From: Tigriopus japonicus
Taxonomy: Eukaryota; Arthropoda; Copepoda; Harpacticoida; Harpacticidae
Reading direction: 5' to 3'
DNA length: 64,000 nucleotides
Assembly (NCBI GenBank): GCA_010645155.1
Contig: JAAGOF010000088.1
Location: forward strand, 354,577 to 418,576
Translations under genes and position numbers: made by a program
In this document: positions 29,132 to 39,386 of the stretch, one piece after another
How the letters are laid out: each line of letters opens with the position of its first letter
Position numbering within the stretch: position 1 is the first letter of the stretch
Notes under the pieces: generated by a model
What the model was told of the DNA's origin: nothing
What the model saw: the letters and a program-made list of their open reading frames with translations, nothing else
Database searches by the model: none

Positions 29132-29805
29132 TCTGGAAGAAAGTTGGGTTTGAGCTGAGCAATGGAACTAAATGAGGACAAAATGGCACCGAATAACCTT
29201 CGAAATCGAGCCCTCCTGAGTCAACATTTGCTTGCAAGGTGGCTCAATTTTCCCATAATTACCAGGCCTTTGCCTTGAAATATACATGAGTAGCGTGAGA
29301 ACATTGTGCTCATATGAGAGAAGATTCTGGGAAGAGGTCGGTTCTTTTAACTACTTAAGAGATCACGATGTTTCCAAAATGACCTATCTGTGGATTGAAC
29401 TATGTGGTATGTGAATAAACTTATTTGTTCCACGGGAAAATTTATGTTTATTGATTTTTGACTGGTACTTGACGTATTTGAAATTACAATTACTTAATTA
29501 GCAATTACGCCACACTCTTTTCGCTTGGTATTTATTGCACATCTATGGATATACAAAATCGCGTTTATGTTATTTAGTGATATGACTACTGATCACTATT
29601 AATTTGATTTGTATGAACAAAAGAGACTGAACCCTCGTCATAGAAATGTCACAGCAATTATTTTCAACATATTTAGGGCACCATTGATTTTTAGAAGTAC
29701 TCCATCAAATTAAGTGATGAAGGTTTAGTTCAAAACAAATTCAAATCTTGAGCAAATGCTAAAAACTAAAACCTTCCCTACTTGTTTTTTTTCTTTGCGG
29801 ATTTT
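29132..29805. other. Intergenic between two receptor genes, AT-rich
   Basis: It should hold the promoter of the downstream receptor gene (start 29131). I recognise no core element and no gene. Confidence 0.4.
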
Positions 29806-29962
29806 TTACCACCGCTATAAGGAATGCGATTCCCTGTAAATTGAAGGATATCTCCCGACAGTCTCAATCCGACACCCGACAGGATTCGAACCTACGCCGT
29901 CTGGGGAAGCACTTACACTCGGCTCTTATAAGAACGCATTAGTACGCGCGGTCACTCTGGCT
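29806..29962 (-). mobile_element. tRNA-derived SINE with LINE-like 3' tail
   Basis: On the minus strand the head GCCAGAGTGACCGCGCG carries an A-box-like region, and GGTTCGAATCC (complement of 29882-29892) is a perfect B box. The longer A-to-B distance, with a variable-arm-like GTGCTTCCCCAGACGGCG, suggests a class II tRNA (Leu/Ser type) ancestor. The 3' tail TTTACAGGGAATCGCATTCC, then TTATAGCGGT and AAAAAATCCGC, matches the LINE 3' end at 48911-49069. Confidence 0.75.
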
Positions 29963-29969
29963 TCCTTAT

Positions 29970-30088
29970 AAAAAGGATTCTCCCGACAGCTTCACTCCGA
30001 CCCCAACAGGATTCGAACTTACGCCGTCTGGGGAAGCACTTACACTCGGCACTTTTAAGAACGCGCTAGTACACGTGGCCACTCTGGC
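29970..30088 (-). mobile_element. Second tRNA-derived SINE head
   Basis: The minus-strand head GCCAGAGTGGCCACGTG and B box AGTTCGAATCC (complement of 30009-30019) closely match the adjacent copy. The tail is short, so this copy either ends early or was interrupted by the first. The two copies lie head to tail. Confidence 0.7.
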
Positions 30089-30722
30089 ATCATTAAATGT
30101 GAGAGTGTTTCCTTTGGAAACAATGATGACAGCACCAAGCTTTACACCCATCATTTAAATATGAATTTGATAGATGAAGTTTCATTTAGCTTGTCCCTTC
30201 TAACAACAAATAGGTACTTCTCACAAGTCAGTTCTTCACAAGATCATCATTCATTTCTTCGCACCATCTAAAAATACATTAAACGCAGAAAGAGTCGTTT
30301 TAAATCATACCGACAACTGTAAAACGGGCGTTTACTCAACTGGGTAACCCATTTTGGCAAATCAAAATCAAAATTTACATTTCACTTTTAGATATTTTAG
30401 ATAACTCGGGGAGGTTTGATTATTTTGATTGACCATAACAAATTGACAGGGTTATCAAATTAAAAAAAACGCTTCATCAATTCTAGGGCTACTACAGAAA
30501 ATAAGACCTAATGTTGATGCAAAAAATACTTGAAAATATTTATTTATGCACCAAATTTCTCATTTTCTAGTTAATAAACTGAGCATATTAGCAATTAAGT
30601 TGAAGTGAAAGTATCTCAACCTGAATATAGAACGTTTCTAGGGACTCTCTCAGCACTCACCAAAATGCAACACGAATAAAAACACAAAGTTAAATAAATT
30701 CTAACTTGATTTACTCATCAAA
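30089..30722. other. Intergenic, 3' flank of upstream receptor gene
   Basis: AT-rich with no gene or clear repeat seen. Confidence 0.4.
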
Positions 30723-32282
30723 TCATGAAGTGTTATTCAAACTGGTGGCATTAATCATTGGTAAATTTTGAGGGCCACCTTCTCCTATCTTGAATTGAAG
30801 CAATACAATCACATAAGTTGTAATCAAACCGGTGGCCGCCAAATACGTGTTGATATCCAGATCGATGAAATTGTAGGGTCTAATTGGAGTGACATTCTGG
30901 AACCGATTCCGTACATCCTTGAATCTGGCTCTCTCTACTTTCGTCATAAGATCATAATCCTCCAAGTACAGATCAGACATCGCTTGTCCCAACTGAAAGA
31001 TTTTTGATAACAATCTAGAGAAATATGATCTTGCTTTTAAAACAGAAAAAATGCCCAACCTTCCGCGAGGTGTCTTTTAATTTTTGCCCTGTCTTGTGCA
31101 GACGCTCATTGATGTTTGAGGCATGCATCAGAAGGAACAAACATTGGCATCCAAATGCTAAGGAGGGTAGGTTGAAATTCCCGCTGAAAATGGGCAATAT
31201 GAGGTTGATCGCGCAAAAATTGAATACGATGATGCAAACGAAACTATATCCAAGATTCATGAAGAACAGCGGACCAAATAATTCATTGACATCCTCCAAA
31301 ACTTGGCTGATCAGTTTGCCTAATTCTTCAACCTCGTGTGTTTGAATTTGTTTAGGAAAAACTGAGTTCAAATCAGGTTTGTTAGAAATTGGCACCACAG
31401 TAATTTTGTTCTTCGATTTCAAGGGTTCTTTTCCTCGTTGCTTTATCATGTTTAAAAGCCGTTCCATACACAGGTCAATAATGTTGACGATGTAAATACT
31501 CAAAAAGATAGACATCATTTGGTTGGGAGCACACATCCCAAAAATCGTTCCAATACTCCACAATGCTTATGGAAAAAATATGCTACAGGTTAATTGTCAG
31601 TAAAAAATCAAAGTTAAAAATGTGTCTCTCTTACCTGCGTATAAAAACTTGCTGCTGATTTCTTTACCCTCAAAGTGAATAATTTCAGCCATCTTATATT
31701 GAAACAGAAAAAAACAAGCCCAAGCACCAACCAAGCTGATCAAGAATCCCACCAAAATACATCTAGTGTCTTTGTATATTATTGTCAGGTCCTTTTGTGT
31801 CACAATGAGTTTCTGGCAACAAGTCGACAAACATCGAATCACTTCATTTAGCCCATCAAATACACGCCGCATCTCCAAAGCATGGAAAATTATGTTGTAG
31901 AAGCCCACAGGGTACACGATAAAAAATGCCACAAAATCCGTTTTTGATAAACCCATTTGTCGAGTTACATTCATCCCGATCAAAACAATGTTTGGAGTGT
32001 CGTAAAATCCTAGATAGGCTGCAATGCTACGAATTATCAAGGAAGATGATTAGATATGCCCAACTCATTTCAACACCCAAACAGAATCACTCACAGGAGG
32101 CAACCGAAAACTAGAACAACGAGGAAGATGCCCTTCCATAGAGAAGATTTGCGACAAATAAATTGGCGACCATCAGATGTCAAGGCTAAAGGAAATATTC
32201 CGATCCTTTCCAGCCATTTCAAGGCCCACGCGAAATGATCAAACAGCTTCGGTTCCAACTTTGATTCCTTGTATTGTTCCAT
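30723..32282 (-). CDS. Gustatory-receptor-like seven-TM protein, about 451 aa
   Basis: Exons: 32095-32282, 31635-32026, 31060-31565, 30723-30992. All are GT-AG (the third donor, GTTGGG, is weak), phases 2, 1, 0, 1356 nt including TGA. The N-terminus FAWALKWLERIGIFPLAL aligns with the paralogue's LKFLSGWLKLCGIFGGFPF. Hydrophobic segments include KGIFLVVLVFGCLL, FVAFFIVYPVGFYNIIF, CILVGFLISLVGAWACFFLF, MSIFLSIYIVNIIDLC and VCIIVFNFCAINLILP. TM7 ends in the gustatory-receptor signature TYVIVLLQF at about residues 421-429. It should be a chemosensory cation channel of the plasma membrane; the ligand is unknown. The introns are short, in contrast to the transposon-filled second intron of the paralogue at 24275-29131. 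Confidence 0.87.
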
Positions 32283-33012
32283 TATCGAGAGACGAAGTTT
32301 CCCGTGTCAGTGAAACAAACGTTCTCTCGGTTGGTATTGTTATTTGGTAATTGAGCTTAATACGTATATGAATTATTTATTGGCATAGTTCCATGAGTTC
32401 AAGTTCTACTTGTTTTTTTGGTGGGCGTGGAGCATTTTTGTCGCTCATTATCTTCCAATTTCGTTTGGCATGTGTTGTATTTAAATGCGACGCACTTAAA
32501 TACGATTATTTTTTTCTGTATAATGTGGCTGTACTACACATTCTACAGTCAGGTGGGGGCACAGGTATCACCAGATGCGAAATACTCCATATTCTAGTGG
32601 ACAATTTTCACACATAACTGACCAAAGGTAGCTGGATTATCAAAGGAAGTTCTTTCTTTTCAAAGATAGATTTCAAAGAAAAGTGGGGAAAATATTCCCC
32701 ACGAGTATTTCCAAAATGCAGTTCAGGTTTAACGTGGAACGACGCTGAAATCTTAATTCTCAAATTAGCTTGTTCATGATTCGCAAAAATGGTGAAATTT
32801 AGAGGCAACACCATTTCAGACAGAAATATTGACTAATTTGGAAAGTTAATGAAATTAATATGTAAGCATTCAAAGTTATTCTTATCTTCATACATTTCAA
32901 CAACGCCTTCAATGTGGACACAGTCAATCGAAGTTGCACTATGAAAAACCACTGTGCTCAGCTAAGTAGAGACTTAAATAAAAGTTTTTACATATTCATA
33001 AAGTACTTTATT
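32283..33012. other. Upstream region of a receptor gene
   Basis: Should contain the promoter of the receptor starting at 32282. No core element, gene or repeat is recognised. Confidence 0.4.
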
Positions 33013-33962
33013 TGGTTCCAGGATAACTCGATACATAGGATAACTCAACATAGGAAAACTGGGTACAACGGAAAACTCGGTACTGAAAGTTTCAGGACAA
33101 GAAAACTGGGGACAACGAAAAACTTGGCACAGCGGAAAACTGGGTCCAACGGAAAACTGGGCACAGCGGAAAACTGGGAACAGCGGAAAACTGGGTACAA
33201 CGAAAAACTGGTTACAAAACACAACTAAATACAATGGCTACCCGGGTAAAGCAGAATACTGAATACATTTAAAAGTAAGTTGAAGTATACTTTATGTGCC
33301 TGGAATACTTGCAGTGTTAAAATAAGCCTAATATATCTTGCAACTAATTCTCTCAAGGTTTTTACCTGTCTAACCCTGCTTAGAAGTTGTTCAAGAAATA
33401 CAAGCAATAAATGTACGGTATTTCTAAACAATAATTGCAAGTGCCAGAGCTTAAGTTCCTTGAGCTTGAAAAAGGACGAAAACACCTGACCAATTTTTCA
33501 GGGTCAGAAAAAATGTTTATTTATTTCAGTGCTTCCAAAGACCCTCTAATAAAGTTGATAAATAACTCCATCATGCCTATTTCAACATTGAAAGTTTTAT
33601 GGCAGATTAAGCATGTTTATCTAGCTTTAAGCTAACGGAAAACTGGGTACTGCGGAAAACTGGGTACAATGGACAGTTGAATAAGTATGTTTATCTAGCT
33701 TTAAGACATATTCAGCTGTCCATTGTACCCAGTTTTCCGCACTACCCAGTTTTCCGCAGAACCCAGTTTTCCGCAGAACCCAGTTTTCCGCAGTACCCAG
33801 TTTTCCGCAGTACCCAGTTTTCCGCTGTACCCAGTTTTCCGCTGTACCTAAATTTCCTGTACTAAATCTTCCAGTACCGAGTTTTCCGCTATACCCAGTT
33901 TTCGTTGTACTAAGTTTTCATTTGTTGAGTTATCCCATGTACCGAGTTTTTCTGGAACCATT
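33013..33962. mobile_element. Foldback-like element, arms of GGAAAACTGGGTACA repeats
   Basis: The left arm (33013-33235) is a run of about ten units of the form GGAAAACTGGGTACAAC. The right arm (about 33640-33962) carries the same units in reverse complement (ACCCAGTTTTCCGC). The outermost ends match: TGGTTCCAGGATAACTCGAT and, in reverse complement, TGGTTCCAGAAAAACTCGGT. The 400-bp centre is AT-rich and non-coding. The architecture is that of foldback (FB) transposons. No clear target duplication. Confidence 0.8.
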
Positions 33963-34990
33963 ACATCTAATTTTATCATAGTCTCTAAGTTTAAGTATTG
34001 ACATAGTGGTCCAGGTCAACTTCAAAAGTGCCCTACAAAACGATAGGGGGACTGTCCCAGCATGTCAGATCTGCCAATATCTGTGGGTCGGAGTCCGGCC
34101 CGATGGTAGATATCAAAAAGAGATAAGCAACCTCCCAACATTCAGTAATTTGAAGCATGAAAAGAATCGGAGTTCATTTTTCTAGGGCTTCAGGCGTACC
34201 TCAAAAAGGAAGGAAACACACCTCATGTTCCTGTTCCAAAAATGAGAAATCCGTTCATCCTGAATTCCTTTTTCGAAAAAGGTGAAGACATAATAAAAAA
34301 CTATTTTTTAAAAGTGAACCTTAATTTCAAAGATGATGATTGATGAAATTGTGATGTTGGACATGTCAATAACAAAGTTTATTTTTTTGTGCAAAAAGGA
34401 CGACATTTTCATCCTTCGTCTAATTTTTTTGGTCAATTTTTTTAACGTTTTTGATTAATTGCTTTCAATTTTTTATTTTTGAATGCAATTTTTGAAATTT
34501 ATTCTTCAGTCAAGAAATGGCAATTTGCAAAAAATGTCAAAAACCTAACAAAGTATTCCAAAGGACTGACGGCCAACGGGCTTTTTAATATATCTTTCTA
34601 TTCTTCAAAACTCTAGGATTTCATAGCTCACATGTTAACACAACTGTTTACCGCACTAGGATTTTCACTAGTACTGTACTTCAGGATTTTTTGCTATTTA
34701 ACTTTTAGCACTTACAGTGGGTTCCATTTTGGCTTACGTTTTGCTCGTAGGTAAAAGGGTCAAAGTTTTCTAAAATTCGTACTGGTCACACCAAATGGCC
34801 AAGATCTTTAACACCTTCTTTGCGCCTGTTTTGTTTCACAAAAATCACAAAAAATATGTGACTTATAAATTGAGCCTGAATAGTCGTATTATTTATCTGA
34901 ACTCAGATTACATACTACAGAGGTACGGTAGAAAAGAAGATTCAGAAGATGAAACCAAGTGAAACCTCTGGTCAAAGATGCGTTGGTCCA
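33963..34990. other. Intergenic, AT-rich
   Basis: No gene, RNA or repeat recognised. Confidence 0.4.
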
Positions 34991-35163
34991 ATGGTACGCG
35001 GTAAACAGGTCACAAGGTAAAATGGTCACGGTAAAAAGGCCACAAGGTAAAAAAGTCACGGCAAAATATCACGGCCAAAAGTCACGGCAAGGTCACGGCA
35101 AAGGGTCACAGGAAAAAGATCACAGGAAAAACGCAGCCTAGGAGGTAGCTCTGGGGGTGGACC
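34991..35163. repeat. Array of GGTCACAAGGTAAAA-type units, left of an assembly gap
   Basis: About ten degenerate units of the form GGTCAC-(A/G)-GGTAAAA run from 34997 to 35135. They match the arms of the foldback-like element at 61404-62520. The edge after the array (CAGCCTAGGAGGTAGCTC) resembles the inner edge there (CAGACTAGGGCAGCTC on the complement). This is probably one arm of a second copy, cut by the gap. Confidence 0.7.
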
Positions 35164-35421
35164 NNNNNNNNNNNNNNNNNNNNNNNNNNNNNNNNNNNNN
35201 NNNNNNNNNNNNNNNNNNNNNNNNNNNNNNNNNNNNNNNNNNNNNNNNNNNNNNNNNNNNNNNNNNNNNNNNNNNNNNNNNNNNNNNNNNNNNNNNNNNN
35301 NNNNNNNNNNNNNNNNNNNNNNNNNNNNNNNNNNNNNNNNNNNNNNNNNNNNNNNNNNNNNNNNNNNNNNNNNNNNNNNNNNNNNNNNNNNNNNNNNNNN
35401 NNNNNNNNNNNNNNNNNNNNN
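35164..35421. other. Assembly gap (258 N)
   Basis: Unknown bases. The gap lies between a foldback arm and a LINE copy, so it probably marks a repeat that failed to assemble. Confidence 1.
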
Positions 35422-36055
35422 AGTGGGTTGGTCAGGAATAGTTTTTAAAAATTTGTCCAATCCTGCCTTAAATGCTGTTAGAGGATCAGCTCCTTCATAT
35501 TCCCGACGAAGACTAATGGGTAACAAATTGAACAATGTAGGAGCCCGATAAAGGAGAGAGGAGGACTTCATTGATCGAATTAGCCTAGACTCCCTTGGAT
35601 TTAGAGGTGCTCTCAGAACGCACGTAAAACCTCTACGATCGCTACAATTGATCTCAAAGCCTGGGTTAGGACAGAGCCCATGAATGCTGTTGAAGACATA
35701 CAGTATCAGATACCTTTCATACCTTCTCTGAGTACTGTACAGCCCTAACTTCTTGAGCCTCTCCCAATACGAGAGCTCTCTCATTCCTGTGATGTTCCTA
35801 GTAAAACATCTTTAGACCTGCTCGACCTTTTGCAAACCTGTTGAACTCATTGGAGCCCAAATGGGTGAGGCATATTCAAGATGCGGCTGAACAATCGACT
35901 TGAACAGAGTTAGCATCGTAAAACTATCTCTGGACTTGAAAGTGCGATAGATCCAGCCGCACGTTTGAAATGCCTTCCCCACACTTTCAACTGGATATGC
36001 TCATCAAACTTTCCATCATCTTGGACAACAACTCCCAAAATCCACAGAACCTTTG
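35422..36055 (-). pseudogene. LINE reverse-transcriptase C-terminal region
   Basis: Minus strand, two frames. The first (about 36050-35800) reads LGVVVQDDGKFDEHI, then IVQPHLEYASPIWAP and LQKVEQV followed by a stop. The second (35784-35422) reads YWERLKKLGLYSTQRRYERY and continues to the end LDKFLKTIPDQPT, where the gap begins. These are the standard blocks after the palm of non-LTR reverse transcriptases (CR1/jockey-like group). The frameshift and stops make it a dead copy. Confidence 0.8.
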
Positions 36056-37284
36056 GTAGAAAGGTTGAAAGATAGTTGTGACTTTTTAATAGGTGTGCAC
36101 CTTTTGTGCAAATAAATGCGCTAATTTTATTTTGTAAAATGCAGTGAAATTGGTCAACTGATCTGCTTCATTTATAAAAAACAGATAATGCGGTGAGTGC
36201 TTTGTTCTGAGAATGATCATTTTAGTAAAAAATGCCCAGAAAGGTATTTCTGCCAATAATTGGTTGCATGTTAACATGCATAAGAGAAAATTTACAGTTT
36301 ACCAAAATTAGGTCAGATTGATGGCCTTTTAAGCTTTTTTTAAGCAAACTCTCAGCAAAACTGTTGATTTTGCTTTTAAAAACCAGGTGATCATCAGAGA
36401 GTATGCTCAAGGATTGTTAATGTGACATAACTTGGGCTAACTCTAAGAATTTAGTAGGCAGATACATACATTGTTTGATCTTTCGGCTTCATCACAATGT
36501 TTGGAACAATCTTTGGATCAATCAGTGTGTTGATGTTTTACTAGCCATGCTGGATTTGTCTTGATTTATTTCACACAATTTGCAAAAAGATTTGCTTACT
36601 GTGTTCATTTTTTTTGAGATTTCTGGCCAAAAAAACGAGAAAAAGCCAATAATCATGAAAATTACAAAAACGTGTGAAAACGTTAAAAAGTGCAAATATA
36701 GCATAAACCGCCACAATTGTAGAAAAGTGCATTTGCATGAAAAGTGCACCCCTGCTCTTTACTAAATTTTAATGGCTCTGTTTGCAACCCAGAAGTTAAA
36801 TGTAACCGGAAATTAGGTGGAAATTGTAGAAAATTGTACTGGGATTTACCATTAACTTTTCCAAACTTTTGATTTTGATTTTGGCCCAAAACAATGTAAT
36901 TGCATAGACCACACTAGAGCACTATAATAAAATTCTATAGTGCTCTAGACCAAACAATTGTCATCCTTGGTTGCTGTAAGTTTGAAGTGTGAGCTTTCAG
37001 GCATAATATCGGTCACCCTTAACTAACCCAGGAGATGATGGGGAAAAAAATAAAGGAGAGGTCCTTGTTTGCCAAAACGCACCTGACACCATCGATAATT
37101 GTCATTAATCAGGCAGGGTCAAAAAGGGAGCCAAATTGAGCAATTGATCATAAGCCAGAAAACAGGAAAAATGACCCAACATTAGCCAAAATATTGAGAA
37201 CATTTCACGTAGTCCTTGCCCAAGGTAGTCAATAATCTTTGCCCATTTGCCCATTTACAAACTATGTAAAGTGAAAAAGGGGAA
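36056..37284. other. Intergenic, AT-rich
   Basis: No gene recognised. It contains a perfect 13-bp hairpin at 36914-36948. Confidence 0.4.
36914..36948. repeat. Perfect 13-bp hairpin
   Basis: CTAGAGCACTATA, a 9-nt loop, TATAGTGCTCTAG. No run of T follows on either side, so a terminator or small RNA role is not supported. It could be the remnant of a MITE. Confidence 0.6.
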
Positions 37285-37475
37285 GATGGTTCAGCCCAGT
37301 TGATTAATGCGCAATCGCGCTATGCTAAGATTCATGGGTTCGATCCCAGATCTTTCCTCCTGCCCCGTTTAGTGGAAACTCTCTTCAAACGGCGAGTACG
37401 GACACCCCTGAATTGGCCCTAATGAATTAATAATGCATCAAATTCATGCTTGATGACAGCATAAACGTATTAAAA
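37285..37475 (+). mobile_element. tRNA-derived SINE, second type
   Basis: The head GGAAGATGGTTCAGCCCAGT gives an A-box-like segment, and GGGTTCGATCCCAG at about 37337-37350 is a perfect B box in a T-arm hairpin. ATCTTTCC then nearly pairs with GGAAGAT, as in an acceptor stem with one bulge. The middle does not fold into a clean anticodon arm, and AT-rich sequence follows, so I call it a SINE and not a tRNA gene. Confidence 0.6.
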
Positions 37476-37547
37476 AACAAATGTTTGTTCTTGTATACAT
37501 TTTTCTTTCCATTGCCTTCGTCGGCATTTTATGTGAGATGGTAAAAT

Positions 37548-37781
37548 ATGGGTAATTTAAAGCCAAACAAATGGAAACAAAAACTCAAAAGCTTGGAAAT
37601 ATTTAAAGATACAAATTTATTTGGATTGATGATGTTGCTTTGTTTGTCAATAATTGAGTGTGAGGCAATAGTTGAGTATGAAGACACACCAGCAAAGCAA
37701 CCAACTATCGATCTCTCTTCTGAAAATTCAGGGTGGGAAAATTTGCCATACTGCAGTAGTTTTGGACGGTTTGGATTATAA
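37548..37781 (+). other. Small open frame with a hydrophobic N-terminal segment
   Basis: 77 codons with FGLMMLLCLSIIECEAIVEY followed by a polar tail. It could be a signal-peptide exon or a small secreted protein. No acceptable join to the discoidin-like gene downstream was found. Unrecognised. Confidence 0.25.
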
Positions 37782-37831
37782 CTTTACCATGTCCTTTCGT
37801 TTTCCTAATTGGCACGATAAATTTCTTGAAT

Positions 37832-38710
37832 AAAACTCAATGCTATGATTTTTGTCAAAACTCCTTTATCCCAGTCAATTGTGCTGTTCAGGCCTGACTG
37901 ACCAAGTAACAAAGTACCAATATGGATTGGTTCAGTTTTTGTAACTAAAAGCTCAATTTTAACTCAAATCAGGCAGCCAAATTTACAAGAAAATGAAGTA
38001 AATCGTTTCTGAGAAGGATAGTGTTGGGCAAACTACTTCATAAAATGTAATTAATTATGATTCAATTACCTTCGCGAAATATGTAATTAATTGCAATCAC
38101 ACTTGTCTAAAAATGTAATTGGCTTCAATGGACTTGTAAAGGCATTCAAACTTATGGGGATAAATTAAAATATTTTTTGGTTCACTTCGTGGCATTATAC
38201 GGGCTGAGAAATTTCATATTTGATTTTTGATTTATTTTCAGATTCAATTCCTCATTCTCTTCTGTTGTAACAAGAGCATATTAAGGAAATTTTTTCTTCC
38301 TTGGTTTTAGTAGTTATTTGTTCATTTGAGGTTGTTCTGAACATAGCTTTTTTACTTGCCATGTTAATAGTCGTGAAAATATTCGTTATAGTCATTACAG
38401 TCTCTTCAAAATATACGTTTTGTCTTTAAATAATTTGAGGTTGAAAAAGTTTATTTAATTGGCTGATGTTCTGGTATCAGTTTTCTTCTTTTTTGTTGAA
38501 GAGACAAATTTGCTTGAAGCCCAAATTGGTACATTTACAGCATCACATTACAGCATTATTCAAAACTTGAAAATTATGCATTAACATGCTGTACATGTTA
38601 ATCGAAATGAAGCGGAACAGAACTGAAGATTTTCTTTTATTCATATTACCCAGTTTATATTTTTTTATCTTCACACTAAGTCTGGAAAACCTCTTTTGGT
38701 AAACTTAAAA
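37832..38710. repeat. Dispersed repeat, paired with 25185-25660
   Basis: Diverged longer copy with the same order of blocks; extra sequence is present in its middle (about 37900-38330). Confidence 0.5.
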
Positions 38711-39386
38711 AGTTCAATTGGTCTCTCTTATTTCTTGTGTCAGAGTAACAAAACTTGACTAGATGTACAGACTGCTTGAGATTCATAATATTGTCATGAA
38801 AAAATCATTTGAAAAAATCATTTTGATAAAAGGTTTTCATCTCATGCAAAAAAATGAAAGAAGACTGTTTCTTTCAAATTTCATTGAAAAAGATAAATGA
38901 GCAAGAAATCTTTTGCCAATCTTTTTTACAAGACTTTCCTTAAGCTTGGCTAAATTTCCACAAGGTTCTATTTCTATTTATTTTTTAGAGAGATTTGAGT
39001 CACCGCCTGTTATGCTGTTTCTAAGGAGGCCTTGGGTCAAAAATGTTTGGGACCACATGCTATAAAAATCTCACAAAATCTAAAACTGATAATACACCAT
39101 TAACATTATCAGTAAATTGCTAGAAGGCTTCAAGAGACTTTCCAGTTTGTGTCGAGCATTAAACACATTGTCTATGAAGAGAGATTACAAAGGCTAAATC
39201 TACCAACTACAATACGTAAAATACAAACAATAAAACATATTCAAAAATATCTACTTTTCATTGGTTTGTCTTTTGTGATTTCTCAAGACTGAGTAATTTG
39301 TTTGATTGAACCTTAGAATAATGCACACCCTGACAGTTATTAATGTGGACTTTCATAATTTGTGCTTAGTGTGGAACAGAATCAAG

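Noticed and set aside
33914..33962. CRISPR-like array from the GGAAAACTGGGTACA units (33013-33962)
   Set aside because: Eukaryotic context, degenerate units without distinct spacers, arms in opposite orientation: a foldback-like element.
37285..37365. A functional tRNA gene
   Set aside because: A and B boxes are good, but the acceptor stem has a bulge and no clean anticodon arm forms; a SINE fits better.
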